A stretch of 49,682 nucleotides of DNA from Aequorivita sp. (GTDB taxonomy: Bacteria > Bacteroidota > Bacteroidia > Flavobacteriales > Flavobacteriaceae), in assembly GCA_024637015.1 (NCBI GenBank), contig JAGXGE010000027.1, forward strand, positions 1-49,682. The letters are read 5' to 3'. Each line of letters begins with the position of its first letter. Position 1 is the stretch's first letter. Below, in pieces: positions 31,536-42,354 of this stretch. Both the position numbers and the translations under genes were made by a program. The notes under the pieces were generated by a model that saw nothing but the letters and a program-made list of their open reading frames with translations, was not told where the DNA came from and searched no databases.

Positions 31536-31543
31536 TATTTTTG
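31536..31543 (+). promoter_or_regulatory. -7 box before the M23 gene (mirror copy)
   Basis: TATTTTTG, four bases before ATG 31548; copy of 18140-18147. Confidence 0.5.
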
Positions 31544-31547
31544 ACCA

Positions 31548-33239
31548 ATGAATAAAATTTTTATGTTGCTCCTTTTTTGGGGAGGTATTGTACAATCACA
31601 GACAGACATTCCAACGGATTATTTTTCGAACCCACTGGATATTGATTTAGTGCTTGCGGGAAATTTTGGCGAAATGCGCGCCAACCACTTTCACAGTGGC
31701 CTCGATTTAAAAACACAACAAAAAGAAGGGCTTCCGGTATATGCTCCAGCTGATGGTTACGTTAGCCGAATACAAGTGCAGCATTATGGTTACGGAAAAG
31801 CGCTCTACATTCTTCACCCAAACGGATATACTACTGTTTATGGTCATTTACGGAGTTATGCTGGCGAAATTGAAAAATATATAAAAGATACTCAATACAA
31901 AAAGGAAACTTTTGAAGTTGAGCTTTTTCCCGACAAAACCCTTTTGCCAGTTAAAAAAGGGGATATAATCGCCTATTCTGGAAACACGGGTGGCAGCGGT
32001 GGCCCACATTTGCATTTTGAAGTCCGCGATTCCTCACAACGGCCTATGAACCCACTCCTCTTTGGAATAGAAATTCCAGACTCAAAAACACCTATAATCA
32101 GTGCGCTATTTGCGTATCCTATAAGTGAGGACGCCCAGATAAACCAAAGCCAAAACAGAACAAAGCTAAGACTGACAAAACAAAAAGACGGCAGTTATAA
32201 AGCAGAAAACCTTACTGCTTTTGGAAAAATTGGTTTTGGAATCACAACCTATGACCAACAAAATGGTGCTTCCAATAAAAACGGTTCCTATAAAATTAAG
32301 ACAACCTATAACGGTACCGAAAAATTTGAAGTATTATTCAACAAATTCTCCTTCTCTGAAACACGCTATTTAAACCGTTATACAGATTACAACTACTACG
32401 AAACCAATAAAAGTATGGTTCAAAAGCTTTTCAGGGAAAAAAACAACCCGTTGAGCATTATTACAAATGAGGACGAAAATGGCTTTATCACAATTGCAGA
32501 CAGCCTTAATTCAATTTACACAGTAGAAGTAGACGATTTTAACGGAAATAACATTTTGGTTTCCATCCCCATTGAAGGGAAGAAACTTGAAATATTGGAT
32601 CCGAAAAATGTTGAAAAGACCGATGACTACATTTATGCAGACCACGCCACTTCAATAACCAAAGGAAAGTTCAGCATCTATATTCCTGCAAATAGTTTAT
32701 ACGAAGACACCTATTTAAATATTGAAGCAAAAGGTGATACGCTGAAGTTTCACGAAGATGTAATTCCAATTCACACAAATATTTCAATCACTGCAGATAT
32801 TTCAGCATATAATGAAGCTGACAAGGATAAACTTTTTATCGGAAGGTTAAACTACAGAGGACAGCCTTATTACAATTCAACGACGCGCAATGGCGACAAA
32901 CTAACGGGAAAAACTCGAACCTTTGGAGATTACACAGTAGCTTCAGACACTACGCCTCCAAAGATAAAACCAGTTAATTTTTCTGAGGGAAAATGGATCA
33001 GTAACCAAAACTTCCTGAAAGTGAAAATTACCGATGATCTTAGCGGAATCAGTTCGTACCGCGCAACAATCAACGGAAAATTCATTTTGATGGAATATGA
33101 TTACAAAAAAAACGTTCTAACATATAATTTCAATGATAATGTGAATCTGGAATCTGAAAATAATTTGAAACTTATTGTTATAGATAATGTTGGAAATAGT
33201 GCTACATTTGAAGCAAAATTTTTCAGAAAACACCCCTAA
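31548..33239 (+). CDS. M23 family metallopeptidase (mirror copy)
   Basis: Same 563-aa secreted peptidase as 16444-18135, with HSGLD and HLH zinc-ligand motifs intact. Confidence 0.9.
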   Translation: MNKIFMLLLFWGGIVQSQTDIPTDYFSNPLDIDLVLAGNFGEMRANHFHSGLDLKTQQKEGLPVYAPADGYVSRIQVQHYGYGKALYILHPNGYTTVYGHLRSYAGEIEKYIKDTQYKKETFEVELFPDKTLLPVKKGDIIAYSGNTGGSGGPHLHFEVRDSSQRPMNPLLFGIEIPDSKTPIISALFAYPISEDAQINQSQNRTKLRLTKQKDGSYKAENLTAFGKIGFGITTYDQQNGASNKNGSYKIKTTYNGTEKFEVLFNKFSFSETRYLNRYTDYNYYETNKSMVQKLFREKNNPLSIITNEDENGFITIADSLNSIYTVEVDDFNGNNILVSIPIEGKKLEILDPKNVEKTDDYIYADHATSITKGKFSIYIPANSLYEDTYLNIEAKGDTLKFHEDVIPIHTNISITADISAYNEADKDKLFIGRLNYRGQPYYNSTTRNGDKLTGKTRTFGDYTVASDTTPPKIKPVNFSEGKWISNQNFLKVKITDDLSGISSYRATINGKFILMEYDYKKNVLTYNFNDNVNLESENNLKLIVIDNVGNSATFEAKFFRKHP

Positions 33240-33242
33240 CCC

Positions 33243-35708
33243 TTGCTTTTGAAAACAATTAAACTACCGCTTACACTCCTATTCTTTTTTTTCACAACCA
33301 TTGTATTTGCTCAAAAAGCTACAATAAGAGGAGTTATTTTGGACGAAAACAACATTCCGCTATCTGGAGTAAATGTTACTTATGATGATATTGGAACCAT
33401 ATCAGACTTGAACGGATATTACCTGCTGGAAATTCCTTCCAACCAAGAGGTTATAGTTACCTTTTCGCACGTAGGCCACAAGTTTGCAAAACTGCGTTTT
33501 AATTTAAGTCCAAACGAGGATTATGAGTTAAATCCAGTTTTAAAAATTGATGTGGAACAAATCCCAGAAGTAGTAATTTCCGGTCGCGAAAACAAACGTA
33601 TTGAAGGCCTAGTAAATATTCAGCCCGAAGTAATCCGCAAAATGGTGGGCGCAAACGCTGGTGTAGAAAACCTATTAAAATCGCTTCCCGGCGTTAATGG
33701 TAATGACGAATTGAGTACGCAGTATGCCGTGCGTGGAGGAAACTATGACGAAAACTTAGTGTATGTAAACGAAATTGAAGTATATCGACCTTTCCTTATC
33801 AGAAGTGGCCAACAAGAAGGTTTAAGCTTCGTAAATAGCGATCTTACCAGCAATGTCGATTTTTCCGCAGGAGGGTTTCAAGCGAAATATGGCGACAAGC
33901 TTTCCTCCGTTTTGGATATCACCTATCGCCGTCCCGTTGATTTTGGCGCTTCACTGGATTTGAGCTTTTTGGGCGCAAGCGGTTCTGTGGAAGGCATTTC
34001 AAAAAATGGACGTTTTTCAGGAATTGTAGGGCTTCGTTATCGGGACAACAGTCTTTTGGTAAATGCCAAAGAGACCGAAACCAACTACAGACCAAAATTT
34101 GCCGATGCACAAACCTATCTTACTTATAAATTCACCAATAAATTTGAGCTTAGCTTTTTGGGGAATGTTTCCATAAACGAATACAATTATAGACCATTAA
34201 CACGTCAAACAAATTTCGGTACTATAACAGACCCAATCGCGCTACTTGTATTTTATGAGGGCCGTGAAGAAGACCGATACAATACCTATTTTGGTGCGTT
34301 GAAATCTACTTGGGTAGTTTCCGATAATTATACCGCAAAATTTATTGCTTCCCTTTACCAAACCACCGAACAGGAATATTATGATATTTTAGCCGAATAC
34401 CGGTTGGGGGAAGTAAACACAAGCATTGGTGATGAGAATTTAGGTGAAGTGGAATTTACCGAAGGCATTGGCGGACAGCTTACACACGCCAGAAATGACT
34501 TGGATGCCTTGATTCTAAATCTAGAACACAAAGGAAATGTGAATATTGATGAAAATAATATTGAGTACGGCATTAAATATACCCGCGAGGATATTCGCGA
34601 TCGCGTGCAGGAGTATGAAATTATTGATTCAGCAGGTTTTTCCATTCGCCCTCCTATCTTTCCACCGAACAATCAGCCATACGAACCATACACTTCTCCT
34701 ATTGAACCCTATACCAATGTAAGGGCAATTAACGACGCACAAATAGACCGAATTTCGGGGTATGCACAATGGAGCAGAAAAACAAGCCTTGGCAATAGTG
34801 ATTTGTGGCTAAACGCAGGTGTTCGTGCCCATAACTGGACCGTTAGCGGAAAAGGCATTACAAGTACCACACAAACTGTTTTCAGCCCAAGAGCGCAGGT
34901 ATCCTTAAAACCGGATTGGGAAATGGATATGCTTTTCCGTCTTTCTGGCGGGGTTTATCACCAACCTCCTTTTTATAGAGAGCTACGCGATTCCTCAGGT
35001 ACAGTTCGTCCTGGTGTAAAAGCGCAGAAATCAATCCATATTGTTTTTGGCAACGATTACAGTTTTAAAATGTGGGACCGTGCTTTTAGATTGAATTCTG
35101 AAATATATTACAAGCATTTAACAGACGTAAACCCTTATACTTTAGAAAACGTCCGCATTCGTTACCGCGCCACAAACAATGCAGTTGCCTATGCTTACGG
35201 GCTCGACTTGCGTTTGGCGGGAGAATTTGTTCCCGGCACGGAAAGTTGGTTGAGTTTTGGTTATTTGAAGACTGAAGAAAATATTAACGACCGTGGTTAC
35301 ATCTTCCGCCCAACAGACCAACGCCTGAAGTTTGGAATGCTTTTTCAGGATTATGTGAAAGTGATTCCTTCTCTTAAAATGTATTTAAATCTTACTTATA
35401 ACACAGGTCTTCCCGGTGGTTCGCCCAGTTATGCAGATCCGTATAAATATCAAGTGCGTTTGCCAGATTACAAACGTGCCGATCTTGGCGTTAGCTATGT
35501 GATTGTGGATGATACAAAATTAAGGGAAAGCGGTTGGTTAAAACCATTTAAGGAACTAACTATTGGCGCAGAGATATTCAACTTGTTTGATGTGCAGAAC
35601 TCTATTACAAATACTTTTGTAAGGGACGTTTACACCAAGGTGCAATATTCAATTCCAAACTATTTGTCGCCCCGTGTTTTCAACTTAAAAATTACTTCGA
35701 GGTTTTAA
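33243..35708 (+). CDS. TonB-dependent receptor with carboxypeptidase-like domain (mirror copy)
   Basis: Same 821-aa receptor as 13975-16440, three bases behind the M23 copy. TTG start codons at 33243 or 33249. Confidence 0.9.
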   Translation: MLLKTIKLPLTLLFFFFTTIVFAQKATIRGVILDENNIPLSGVNVTYDDIGTISDLNGYYLLEIPSNQEVIVTFSHVGHKFAKLRFNLSPNEDYELNPVLKIDVEQIPEVVISGRENKRIEGLVNIQPEVIRKMVGANAGVENLLKSLPGVNGNDELSTQYAVRGGNYDENLVYVNEIEVYRPFLIRSGQQEGLSFVNSDLTSNVDFSAGGFQAKYGDKLSSVLDITYRRPVDFGASLDLSFLGASGSVEGISKNGRFSGIVGLRYRDNSLLVNAKETETNYRPKFADAQTYLTYKFTNKFELSFLGNVSINEYNYRPLTRQTNFGTITDPIALLVFYEGREEDRYNTYFGALKSTWVVSDNYTAKFIASLYQTTEQEYYDILAEYRLGEVNTSIGDENLGEVEFTEGIGGQLTHARNDLDALILNLEHKGNVNIDENNIEYGIKYTREDIRDRVQEYEIIDSAGFSIRPPIFPPNNQPYEPYTSPIEPYTNVRAINDAQIDRISGYAQWSRKTSLGNSDLWLNAGVRAHNWTVSGKGITSTTQTVFSPRAQVSLKPDWEMDMLFRLSGGVYHQPPFYRELRDSSGTVRPGVKAQKSIHIVFGNDYSFKMWDRAFRLNSEIYYKHLTDVNPYTLENVRIRYRATNNAVAYAYGLDLRLAGEFVPGTESWLSFGYLKTEENINDRGYIFRPTDQRLKFGMLFQDYVKVIPSLKMYLNLTYNTGLPGGSPSYADPYKYQVRLPDYKRADLGVSYVIVDDTKLRESGWLKPFKELTIGAEIFNLFDVQNSITNTFVRDVYTKVQYSIPNYLSPRVFNLKITSRF

Positions 35709-35761
35709 TGTGTTCTAGTTTCTAAGTTGGTAAAATGAATACTCAATACCCAATACAGAAA

Positions 35762-36907
35762 CTAACCGATAAACTCTTTCAGCACTTCCACCACATAATC
35801 AACTTCTTCCTTTTTGTTGAAACTGGAAAATGAAAAACGAATGGAAGGTTTTTGAAGATCTTCTTTGCTAAGGATAGCGTTCAAAACATGCGAACCTCCT
35901 TCAGCCCCGCTTTGGCATGCACTACCTTTAGAACAGGCAATTCCTTTTAAATCCAACTGGAACAAAAGTAGCATCGCTTTTTCTGCGGAAATAGGCAAAC
36001 AAACGTTCAACAACGTGTAAGTGCTACTTTCATTATCGCCACAACTGCCGTTATATTTTACCCCAGGAACGTTTGCAGAAAGCTGTTCCTTAAAATAGTT
36101 TTTCACCTCGGTGATATAATTTCTTTCTTTTTCAAGATTTTGATATGATATTTTTAAAGCTTCCGCCATTCCTGCTATTGCATACACAGCTTCAGTTCCA
36201 GCACGAAGCCCTCTTTCTTGTTCTCCTCCGTGAATCAGAGACCGAAGCCCAGAATTCTTTCGTATAAAAGCGAACCCCGCACCCTTTGGCCCGTGGAATT
36301 TATGTGCTGCCGAGGCGGCAAAATCTATAGGTATTTCCTTAAAATCAAGTTCAAAATGCCCAACGGACTGAACAGTATCACTATGAAAAAGTGCTTGGTG
36401 TTTTTTACAAAGCAATGCAACCTCCTTTAAATCCAACAAATTACCCACTTCATTGTTTACGTGCATCAAGCTTACCAGCGTTTTTTCTGAAGTAGCTGAC
36501 AACAAACTTTCCAAATTTTCATGGTCCACTTGGCCACAATCATTCAGCTTCACAAAATCTACTTGAGTATTGTATTCTTTTTGAAGCCATTCTAAGGTAT
36601 GCAATACAGCATGGTGTTCTATTTTACTCGAAATAATTCGCTTTACGCCCAGGTCGCGAACCGCGCTAATAAGTATAAGATTATCAGCCTCAGTGCCCCC
36701 AGAAGTGAATATAATTTCACTGGCGCTAACGTTTAAAAACTTTGCAATTTCCTTTCGGGCATTTTCAAGTAACGATTTGGAAGACCTGCCGTAAGAATGT
36801 GTAGATGAGGGGTTTCCATATTCGGTTTTTAAGACTTCAGTAATACAAGTAATTACATCATCTCTAAGTTGCGTAGTAGCCGCACTATCAAAATAAACTT
36901 TCTTCAT
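35762..36907 (-). CDS. Cysteine desulfurase (mirror copy)
   Basis: Same 381-aa enzyme as 12776-13921, with Lys203 and Cys331. Its -7 box is at 36989-36996 on the minus strand. Confidence 0.9.
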   Translation of the reverse strand: MKKVYFDSAATTQLRDDVITCITEVLKTEYGNPSSTHSYGRSSKSLLENARKEIAKFLNVSASEIIFTSGGTEADNLILISAVRDLGVKRIISSKIEHHAVLHTLEWLQKEYNTQVDFVKLNDCGQVDHENLESLLSATSEKTLVSLMHVNNEVGNLLDLKEVALLCKKHQALFHSDTVQSVGHFELDFKEIPIDFAASAAHKFHGPKGAGFAFIRKNSGLRSLIHGGEQERGLRAGTEAVYAIAGMAEALKISYQNLEKERNYITEVKNYFKEQLSANVPGVKYNGSCGDNESSTYTLLNVCLPISAEKAMLLLFQLDLKGIACSKGSACQSGAEGGSHVLNAILSKEDLQKPSIRFSFSSFNKKEEVDYVVEVLKEFIG

Positions 36908-37076
36908 TGACAAGATTTTTAATAAAAAACGGCATGCAACCGATTTCTATTACATTTGGAGCAAATTCCGCTCCGCTGTTTTGGTTTGCAAAAATACATA
37001 TTAAAACAGTTTTGCCCGCGTTTCAGTTAAAAAGAAATGCGTTACTTTGTAACCGTTGACGATTTTTTAATTCCCG

Positions 37077-37964
37077 ATGAAAAAAATTCTTTTCCTTTTT
37101 ATAGCTACCCTTCTTTTGCAGAGTTGCAATGACGGCGATATCATTATAACAACCTTCAATTTTGACAATGCCGAACTGAAAACCTGCGGCAACCTTGGCA
37201 ATTATGTTTTTTACAAAGTGAACCCAGAAGCGCTGGAAAGCCTTTCCTTAAAACTGGGTGTTACGGATAGCATTTATAAAACCGCAGAAACCAAATCCTA
37301 CACTTTGAATGGCACTACAAATTTCGTAAACTACCGAACCTATGATGGTGCTTTGGGCACTTCCTATTTTTGCAGTAGCATCCCGCCTACATCGCCAAAT
37401 GTAACGGAAGATTATCTCGCGGCCTCCGGTACCGCAGAATTTGTTACTACTTTTGTTTATGAGGACAATGACGGCGTTCCTGCCAATATTGAAGTAGATG
37501 GCGATACTGATGGTGACGGCCTTCCAGATGTGTATGATTTGGATGATGATGGAGACAATGTGCCCACCGCTCGCGAGCTGGACACTGAAAACGCAGATGG
37601 TGATAATGATCCTTTTACAAATCCTAAAGATACTGATGGCGATGGAATACCCGATTATCTTGACGATGATGATGATGGAGACGGCGTGCTGACTCGTAAC
37701 GAGGACGAAAACGGGGACTTAGACCCCACCAATGATGTAACAGATACTTCAGTGGGACCAGATTATTTGAATCCTGCTGTGGCTGATACGTATGAAATCA
37801 CCCAATATCGCATACACACTTATAAAATTTTTAAAAGCGTTAAGATTACACTGAAAAATTTGGTGCTAATAAATGGTGAAGAGGAAATAACTCAAGAAAC
37901 CCTGACTATGGGAACTATCGAAAACGTGGAAACAAAAGACAAAACCATTAGACCGGAGTTTTAA
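37077..37964 (+). CDS. Lipoprotein with thrombospondin type 3-like repeats (mirror copy)
   Basis: Same 295-aa lipoprotein as 11719-12606, lipobox Cys17 and Asp-rich repeats unchanged. Confidence 0.83.
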   Translation: MKKILFLFIATLLLQSCNDGDIIITTFNFDNAELKTCGNLGNYVFYKVNPEALESLSLKLGVTDSIYKTAETKSYTLNGTTNFVNYRTYDGALGTSYFCSSIPPTSPNVTEDYLAASGTAEFVTTFVYEDNDGVPANIEVDGDTDGDGLPDVYDLDDDGDNVPTARELDTENADGDNDPFTNPKDTDGDGIPDYLDDDDDGDGVLTRNEDENGDLDPTNDVTDTSVGPDYLNPAVADTYEITQYRIHTYKIFKSVKITLKNLVLINGEEEITQETLTMGTIENVETKDKTIRPEF

Positions 37965-38035
37965 ATAGTGAAAAACGAATAATAAAAAAACTTTTCACAC
38001 CCCACATTTCAATACTCACTACTAAGTACTAAATA

Positions 38036-38584
38036 CTAACTACCACTATTCTGAAAAATATACACTTCAGTAGCCCCACGCCCATATTTTTGAAAATCTG
38101 CATCATAGAACTTTACATTGTCGTAGCGGTTAAAAAGATATTCCAGCTCAGTGCGCAAAACACCTTCGCCCACGCCATGGATGAAAACCACTTTTTGGAT
38201 GCGTTTGGACATGGCAAATTCCAATTGCCTTTTGGCGGTGTCCAACTGAATGTTAAGCATTTCATAATTGTTAAGTCCGCGGGTTTTTGGCACTAATTGA
38301 TTTATGTGCAAATCAACCTCCATAGGCGGCAAATTTCGCTCCTTCGGCTTTACGCGTTGGGTTTTTCCAGGCTTTTTGTAATTCTTTTCTGACACAATGG
38401 AAAAAACATCCATTTCTGACAATTCTTTTTTTGATATGGAGCCATCCATGACAATAAGCTCGCTTTTCAAAAAATCCAGCTCAAAACCATCAGCTGTCTT
38501 GATAGTAACCTCATTGCCACTAATCCCTGTAACCACGCCCGAAATGGCATCATCTAACACCGAAACTTTATCGCCTATCTTCAT
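38036..38584 (-). CDS. Smr-domain protein (mirror copy)
   Basis: Same 182-aa protein as 11099-11647. The TTAGTA-type repeat follows at about 38011-38039, and the 15-bp dyad upstream is at 38633-38647. Confidence 0.85.
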   Translation of the reverse strand: MKIGDKVSVLDDAISGVVTGISGNEVTIKTADGFELDFLKSELIVMDGSISKKELSEMDVFSIVSEKNYKKPGKTQRVKPKERNLPPMEVDLHINQLVPKTRGLNNYEMLNIQLDTAKRQLEFAMSKRIQKVVFIHGVGEGVLRTELEYLFNRYDNVKFYDADFQKYGRGATEVYIFQNSGS

Positions 38585-38775
38585 TTCTTAAACTATTTAT
38601 AGCTGCTTTTAATAACTCGAATAATTAATTGATTTAACTTAGTTAAACCCCTAATAACGAAAATTTTACGTAGATTTGCATCAATCTATAATAATATATT
38701 GAATTTTATTTTTAAATTTAATCCGTGAAAAAAAGCTTTGACGCCCCACATGAAAGCTTTTAAAACCGTAAAAAT

Positions 38776-40731
38776 ATGAAAAACCTACTACTCTTTTCTA
38801 CATTACTTTTAACATCTTTTGGCGCTTTTGCACAGTTGACCGTAAAACCAACTTCGGGCGGGGAAGATTCTTTTGTGTATGTAAGTGACCAAATAGTTTA
38901 TGTAACACAAGAAATAAACCTTACTCGAAACAGTAATCTTAGCGATAAAGAAGCAAGTATATACTTGCGAAACAACGCCCAGTTAATACAAGGAGGTACT
39001 ACATCTACCAACAGTGGAAATGGCCAACTTTCTGTACAACAAAATACGCCAGAAACGAACGCATGGGCCTATTACTATTGGTGCTCTCCCATTACGCATC
39101 CGGCTGCAGTCGCTGGAAACCGAAGTTTTGGAGTACAGCACTTATACGAACCATTGCCAGCAACAAGTGTTACTGCAGCTCTTCAATCACTCACCACAAC
39201 AGGTCGGGAAGGAACATTAATTCCTAGCATGACAATTTCTACGAGATGGCTATATACCTTCAAGACTCCTGGAACCGAAGCGGCTGGAAATTACGCTAGA
39301 ATGAATAGTAACAATGCTGCACCGGCAGGCTTTGGTTTTATTATGAAAGGATTAGGATTGGCCGCTCCAGGTAGCGACCAAGTATATGAATTCAGAGGAA
39401 GACCAAATAGCGGGACCTTTTCTATTCCAGTTGGAGAGCCTTTATTTAATCCTGCTGACCCAATGTCACCATTCCCCCAAATGACCCTTGCGGGCAATCC
39501 ATACCCTTCTGCGTTGGACCTTAATCAACTATTTTACGATGCCGACAATGAGGAACTTGCAGCTTTATGGTATTATGATGAAGACCGCACAGTACCTTCC
39601 CACTATTACTCCGAAAAACCATTTGGTTATGGTGTTTGGGTCCCAGGTACTCAAGATGTTAGTAATTTAAGCGACAACAATCCATCAGGAACATATACTG
39701 CAGCTCCTTTTTACTTTTATTATGCAGGAGGTGGGAACGGGGGAACAGGACAAGGAACTGGTAGTAATGATCAAAACAAAAGATACGCTCCCATTGGTCA
39801 AGGCATCATGTTTGTTGGTGATACATTTAGCGTTACCCCACCACTTCCAGATGGGTACGTTAAGATCAAAAATTCACATCGTATTTTTATAAAAGAAGGA
39901 ACTGCTGGCTCTGTATTCCAAAGACCTGACGGTGACGATACTGCCGTTGAAGAAAATCTAAATGGAGACCCAACACTTTCAACTGCTGCAGAAACAATAG
40001 ATACCCGCACACCTATGTTGCGTTTATGGGCTGTTTTTGACGAGGCTGTAACGAGAGATATGGTAATAGCATTTTACGACCAAGCTACTGATGGCTATGA
40101 TCGCGGTTTAGACGGAGTGAGTGCACAGGATTTAAAAACCGATGCGTATTTTCCTATTGGTAATGACAATGCTCGTAGACCTTTTGTTATCAACGGTATA
40201 CAATATGCGCAGAATAAACAAATACCTATTGCTTTCAAACTTAATAAACCAACTACTATTCAACTTCTCTTAAAAGAAGAAATTAAAAAACCATACCAGC
40301 ACGTGTACCTTTTTGACAGTCAAGAAAACACGTATAAAGAATTAACTGCAGCCACTGCCGCTGGCTCTACACTTAGCCTTCCTGCTGGCAAATACGATCG
40401 TAGATTCTATATTGTTTTCCGCAATCCAAACATTAAGAAAGATACGCCAAAAACCGAGTTGGAAACAAGAGCTATTGTTCTTGAAAACGTAACCTTTTTC
40501 CAAAACAATCCACAGCAGCAATTGGAAGTAAGCAACCCAGAAGGTTACACTATCAAATCTGCTGCAGTTTATGATATGAGCGGTAAATTGGTTATTTCTG
40601 AATCAAACATAGGCGACAACAACAAATACAGTTTCTACACCGGTAACTTAAGTGACGGTGTGTATTTAGTGAAACTGATGACAGCTGATGATATCGCAAT
40701 AGACTACAAAGCTATTGTTCACAATCAATAA
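38776..40731 (+). CDS. T9SS type A sorting domain-containing secreted protein, large (mirror copy)
   Basis: Same 651-aa cargo protein as 8952-10907. The -7 box TAGATTTG is at 38671-38678. Confidence 0.85.
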   Translation: MKNLLLFSTLLLTSFGAFAQLTVKPTSGGEDSFVYVSDQIVYVTQEINLTRNSNLSDKEASIYLRNNAQLIQGGTTSTNSGNGQLSVQQNTPETNAWAYYYWCSPITHPAAVAGNRSFGVQHLYEPLPATSVTAALQSLTTTGREGTLIPSMTISTRWLYTFKTPGTEAAGNYARMNSNNAAPAGFGFIMKGLGLAAPGSDQVYEFRGRPNSGTFSIPVGEPLFNPADPMSPFPQMTLAGNPYPSALDLNQLFYDADNEELAALWYYDEDRTVPSHYYSEKPFGYGVWVPGTQDVSNLSDNNPSGTYTAAPFYFYYAGGGNGGTGQGTGSNDQNKRYAPIGQGIMFVGDTFSVTPPLPDGYVKIKNSHRIFIKEGTAGSVFQRPDGDDTAVEENLNGDPTLSTAAETIDTRTPMLRLWAVFDEAVTRDMVIAFYDQATDGYDRGLDGVSAQDLKTDAYFPIGNDNARRPFVINGIQYAQNKQIPIAFKLNKPTTIQLLLKEEIKKPYQHVYLFDSQENTYKELTAATAAGSTLSLPAGKYDRRFYIVFRNPNIKKDTPKTELETRAIVLENVTFFQNNPQQQLEVSNPEGYTIKSAAVYDMSGKLVISESNIGDNNKYSFYTGNLSDGVYLVKLMTADDIAIDYKAIVHNQ

Positions 40732-40773
40732 GAATTAAGCTCTCTCATCTGAGGGTTTAAATTTTCCCATAAT

Positions 40774-40808
40774 AAAAAAAACGGCCCCGATATTCTCGGG
40801 GCCGTTTT
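40774..40808. terminator. Bidirectional terminator between the T9SS gene and rocD (mirror copy)
   Basis: Copy of 8875-8909 with the CGGCCCCGA/TCGGGGCCG stem. The possible intergenic repeat of the left arm recurs at 40811-40903. Confidence 0.95.
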
Positions 40809-40930
40809 AATTTGTCTGGTCTAGCGCAGTCGAGACCTTAATTAGAGTCAGGAACTTGCAGTTCTCGACTTTAGTTTATCCTTAGCAAAGCTGAAGGGCT
40901 CGAACGGACATCTAAAACTATTTTTTATAT

Positions 40931-42208
40931 CTATTCAAACTCCTTTAAAGTTTTAATAATTATTGAAACACAATCCCTAAGTTGTTCCTCGTTCATAACC
41001 AATGGCGGTGCAAAGCGGATAATATTTCCGTGCGTAGGTTTTGCCAGCAAACCGTTATCGCGAAGTTTTAAACAGATGTTCCAAGCTGTGTCGCTGTCTT
41101 CGGAATCGTTAATTAAAACCGCATTAAGCAAGCCTTTTCCTCGGACAGATTTTGCAATGTTACTTGTCTCGATATACTTGTTCAATTCACTTCGGAATAT
41201 TTTTCCTAGCCGCTCCGCATTTTCAGCAAGATTTTCATCACGAACTACGCTGAGTGCCGCAATAGCAACGGCAGCAGCCACAGGATTTCCACCAAAAGTA
41301 GAACCGTGTGTTCCGGGTTTTATAACACTCATCACATTGTCATTCGCAAGAACTGCAGAAACAGGATAAGCGCCACCGCTCATCGCCTTTCCAAGAATTA
41401 AAATATCAGCTTTTACATCTGGCGTTCCACTACAATTTTTTTCAGGACAACTGCAATCTCCACAAGTTGCCAACAGGCGACCTGTTCGAGCAATTCCTGT
41501 TTGCACTTCATCTGCTATAAAAAGTACGTTGTGCTTTTCGCAAAGTGCTTTGGCCTTTTTTAAATATCCTTCGGAAGGAACAAACACGCCCGCTTCCCCT
41601 TGAATAGGTTCCACAAGAAAACCAGCAATGTTTTTATTGCTTTCCAAATGTTGTTGTAGCTGTTCTATATTGTCGTATTCTATTTTTATGAATCCTTTGG
41701 TGTAGGGACCAAAATGCTTTCTCGCTACAGGATCGTTACTGAAGGATATAATAGTAGTAGTTCTTCCGTGGAAGTTGTTTTCACAAACTATAATTTCGGC
41801 TTCGTTTTCATCGATGCCTTTCTTTTCATACGCCCACTTTCTACAAATTTTTAAAGCAGTTTCCACAGCTTCGGCACCCGTATTCATTGGAAGCAATTTA
41901 TCGTAATTGAAAAACTCGCAAGCAAATTTTTCATACTTTCCAAGCATATCATTATGAAAGGCACGTGACGTAAGTGTTAGCGTTTTTGCTTGTTCATTCA
42001 TTGCGTCCACAATTTTTGGGTGGCAATGACCTTGGTTTACCGCAGAGTATGCCGAAAGAAAATCGTAATATTTCTTGCCGTCAACATCCCAAACATGCAC
42101 GCCTTCCCCCCTGTTCAAAACCACAGGCAACGGATGATAGTTGTGGGCTCCGTATTTGTTTTCCAATTCAATAGCTTTTTGTGAAGCTGTTTGCTCTAAA
42201 ACTGACAT
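40931..42208 (-). CDS. rocD: Ornithine--oxo-acid transaminase (mirror copy)
   Basis: Same 425-aa enzyme as 7475-8752, including the four-cysteine loop before Lys274. The leader hairpin recurs at 42254-42270. Confidence 0.93.
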   Translation of the reverse strand: MSVLEQTASQKAIELENKYGAHNYHPLPVVLNRGEGVHVWDVDGKKYYDFLSAYSAVNQGHCHPKIVDAMNEQAKTLTLTSRAFHNDMLGKYEKFACEFFNYDKLLPMNTGAEAVETALKICRKWAYEKKGIDENEAEIIVCENNFHGRTTTIISFSNDPVARKHFGPYTKGFIKIEYDNIEQLQQHLESNKNIAGFLVEPIQGEAGVFVPSEGYLKKAKALCEKHNVLFIADEVQTGIARTGRLLATCGDCSCPEKNCSGTPDVKADILILGKAMSGGAYPVSAVLANDNVMSVIKPGTHGSTFGGNPVAAAVAIAALSVVRDENLAENAERLGKIFRSELNKYIETSNIAKSVRGKGLLNAVLINDSEDSDTAWNICLKLRDNGLLAKPTHGNIIRFAPPLVMNEEQLRDCVSIIIKTLKEFE

Positions 42209-42341
42209 AAGATTGTAATAATTTGAAGTAAAATATAATTGATTCCTGCTTTTCGGAGCGGAATCCTCCGTGGCTTGCAAATTACTAAATTAATCCCACA
42301 ATTTTTGAAGCCTTAACAGGATTTAAACTTAACAATTATGC

Positions 42342-42349
42342 TATTTTTG
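42342..42349 (+). promoter_or_regulatory. -7 box before rlmD (mirror copy)
   Basis: TATTTTTG ending five bases before ATG 42355; copy of 7334-7341. Confidence 0.5.
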
Positions 42350-42354
42350 CGCCT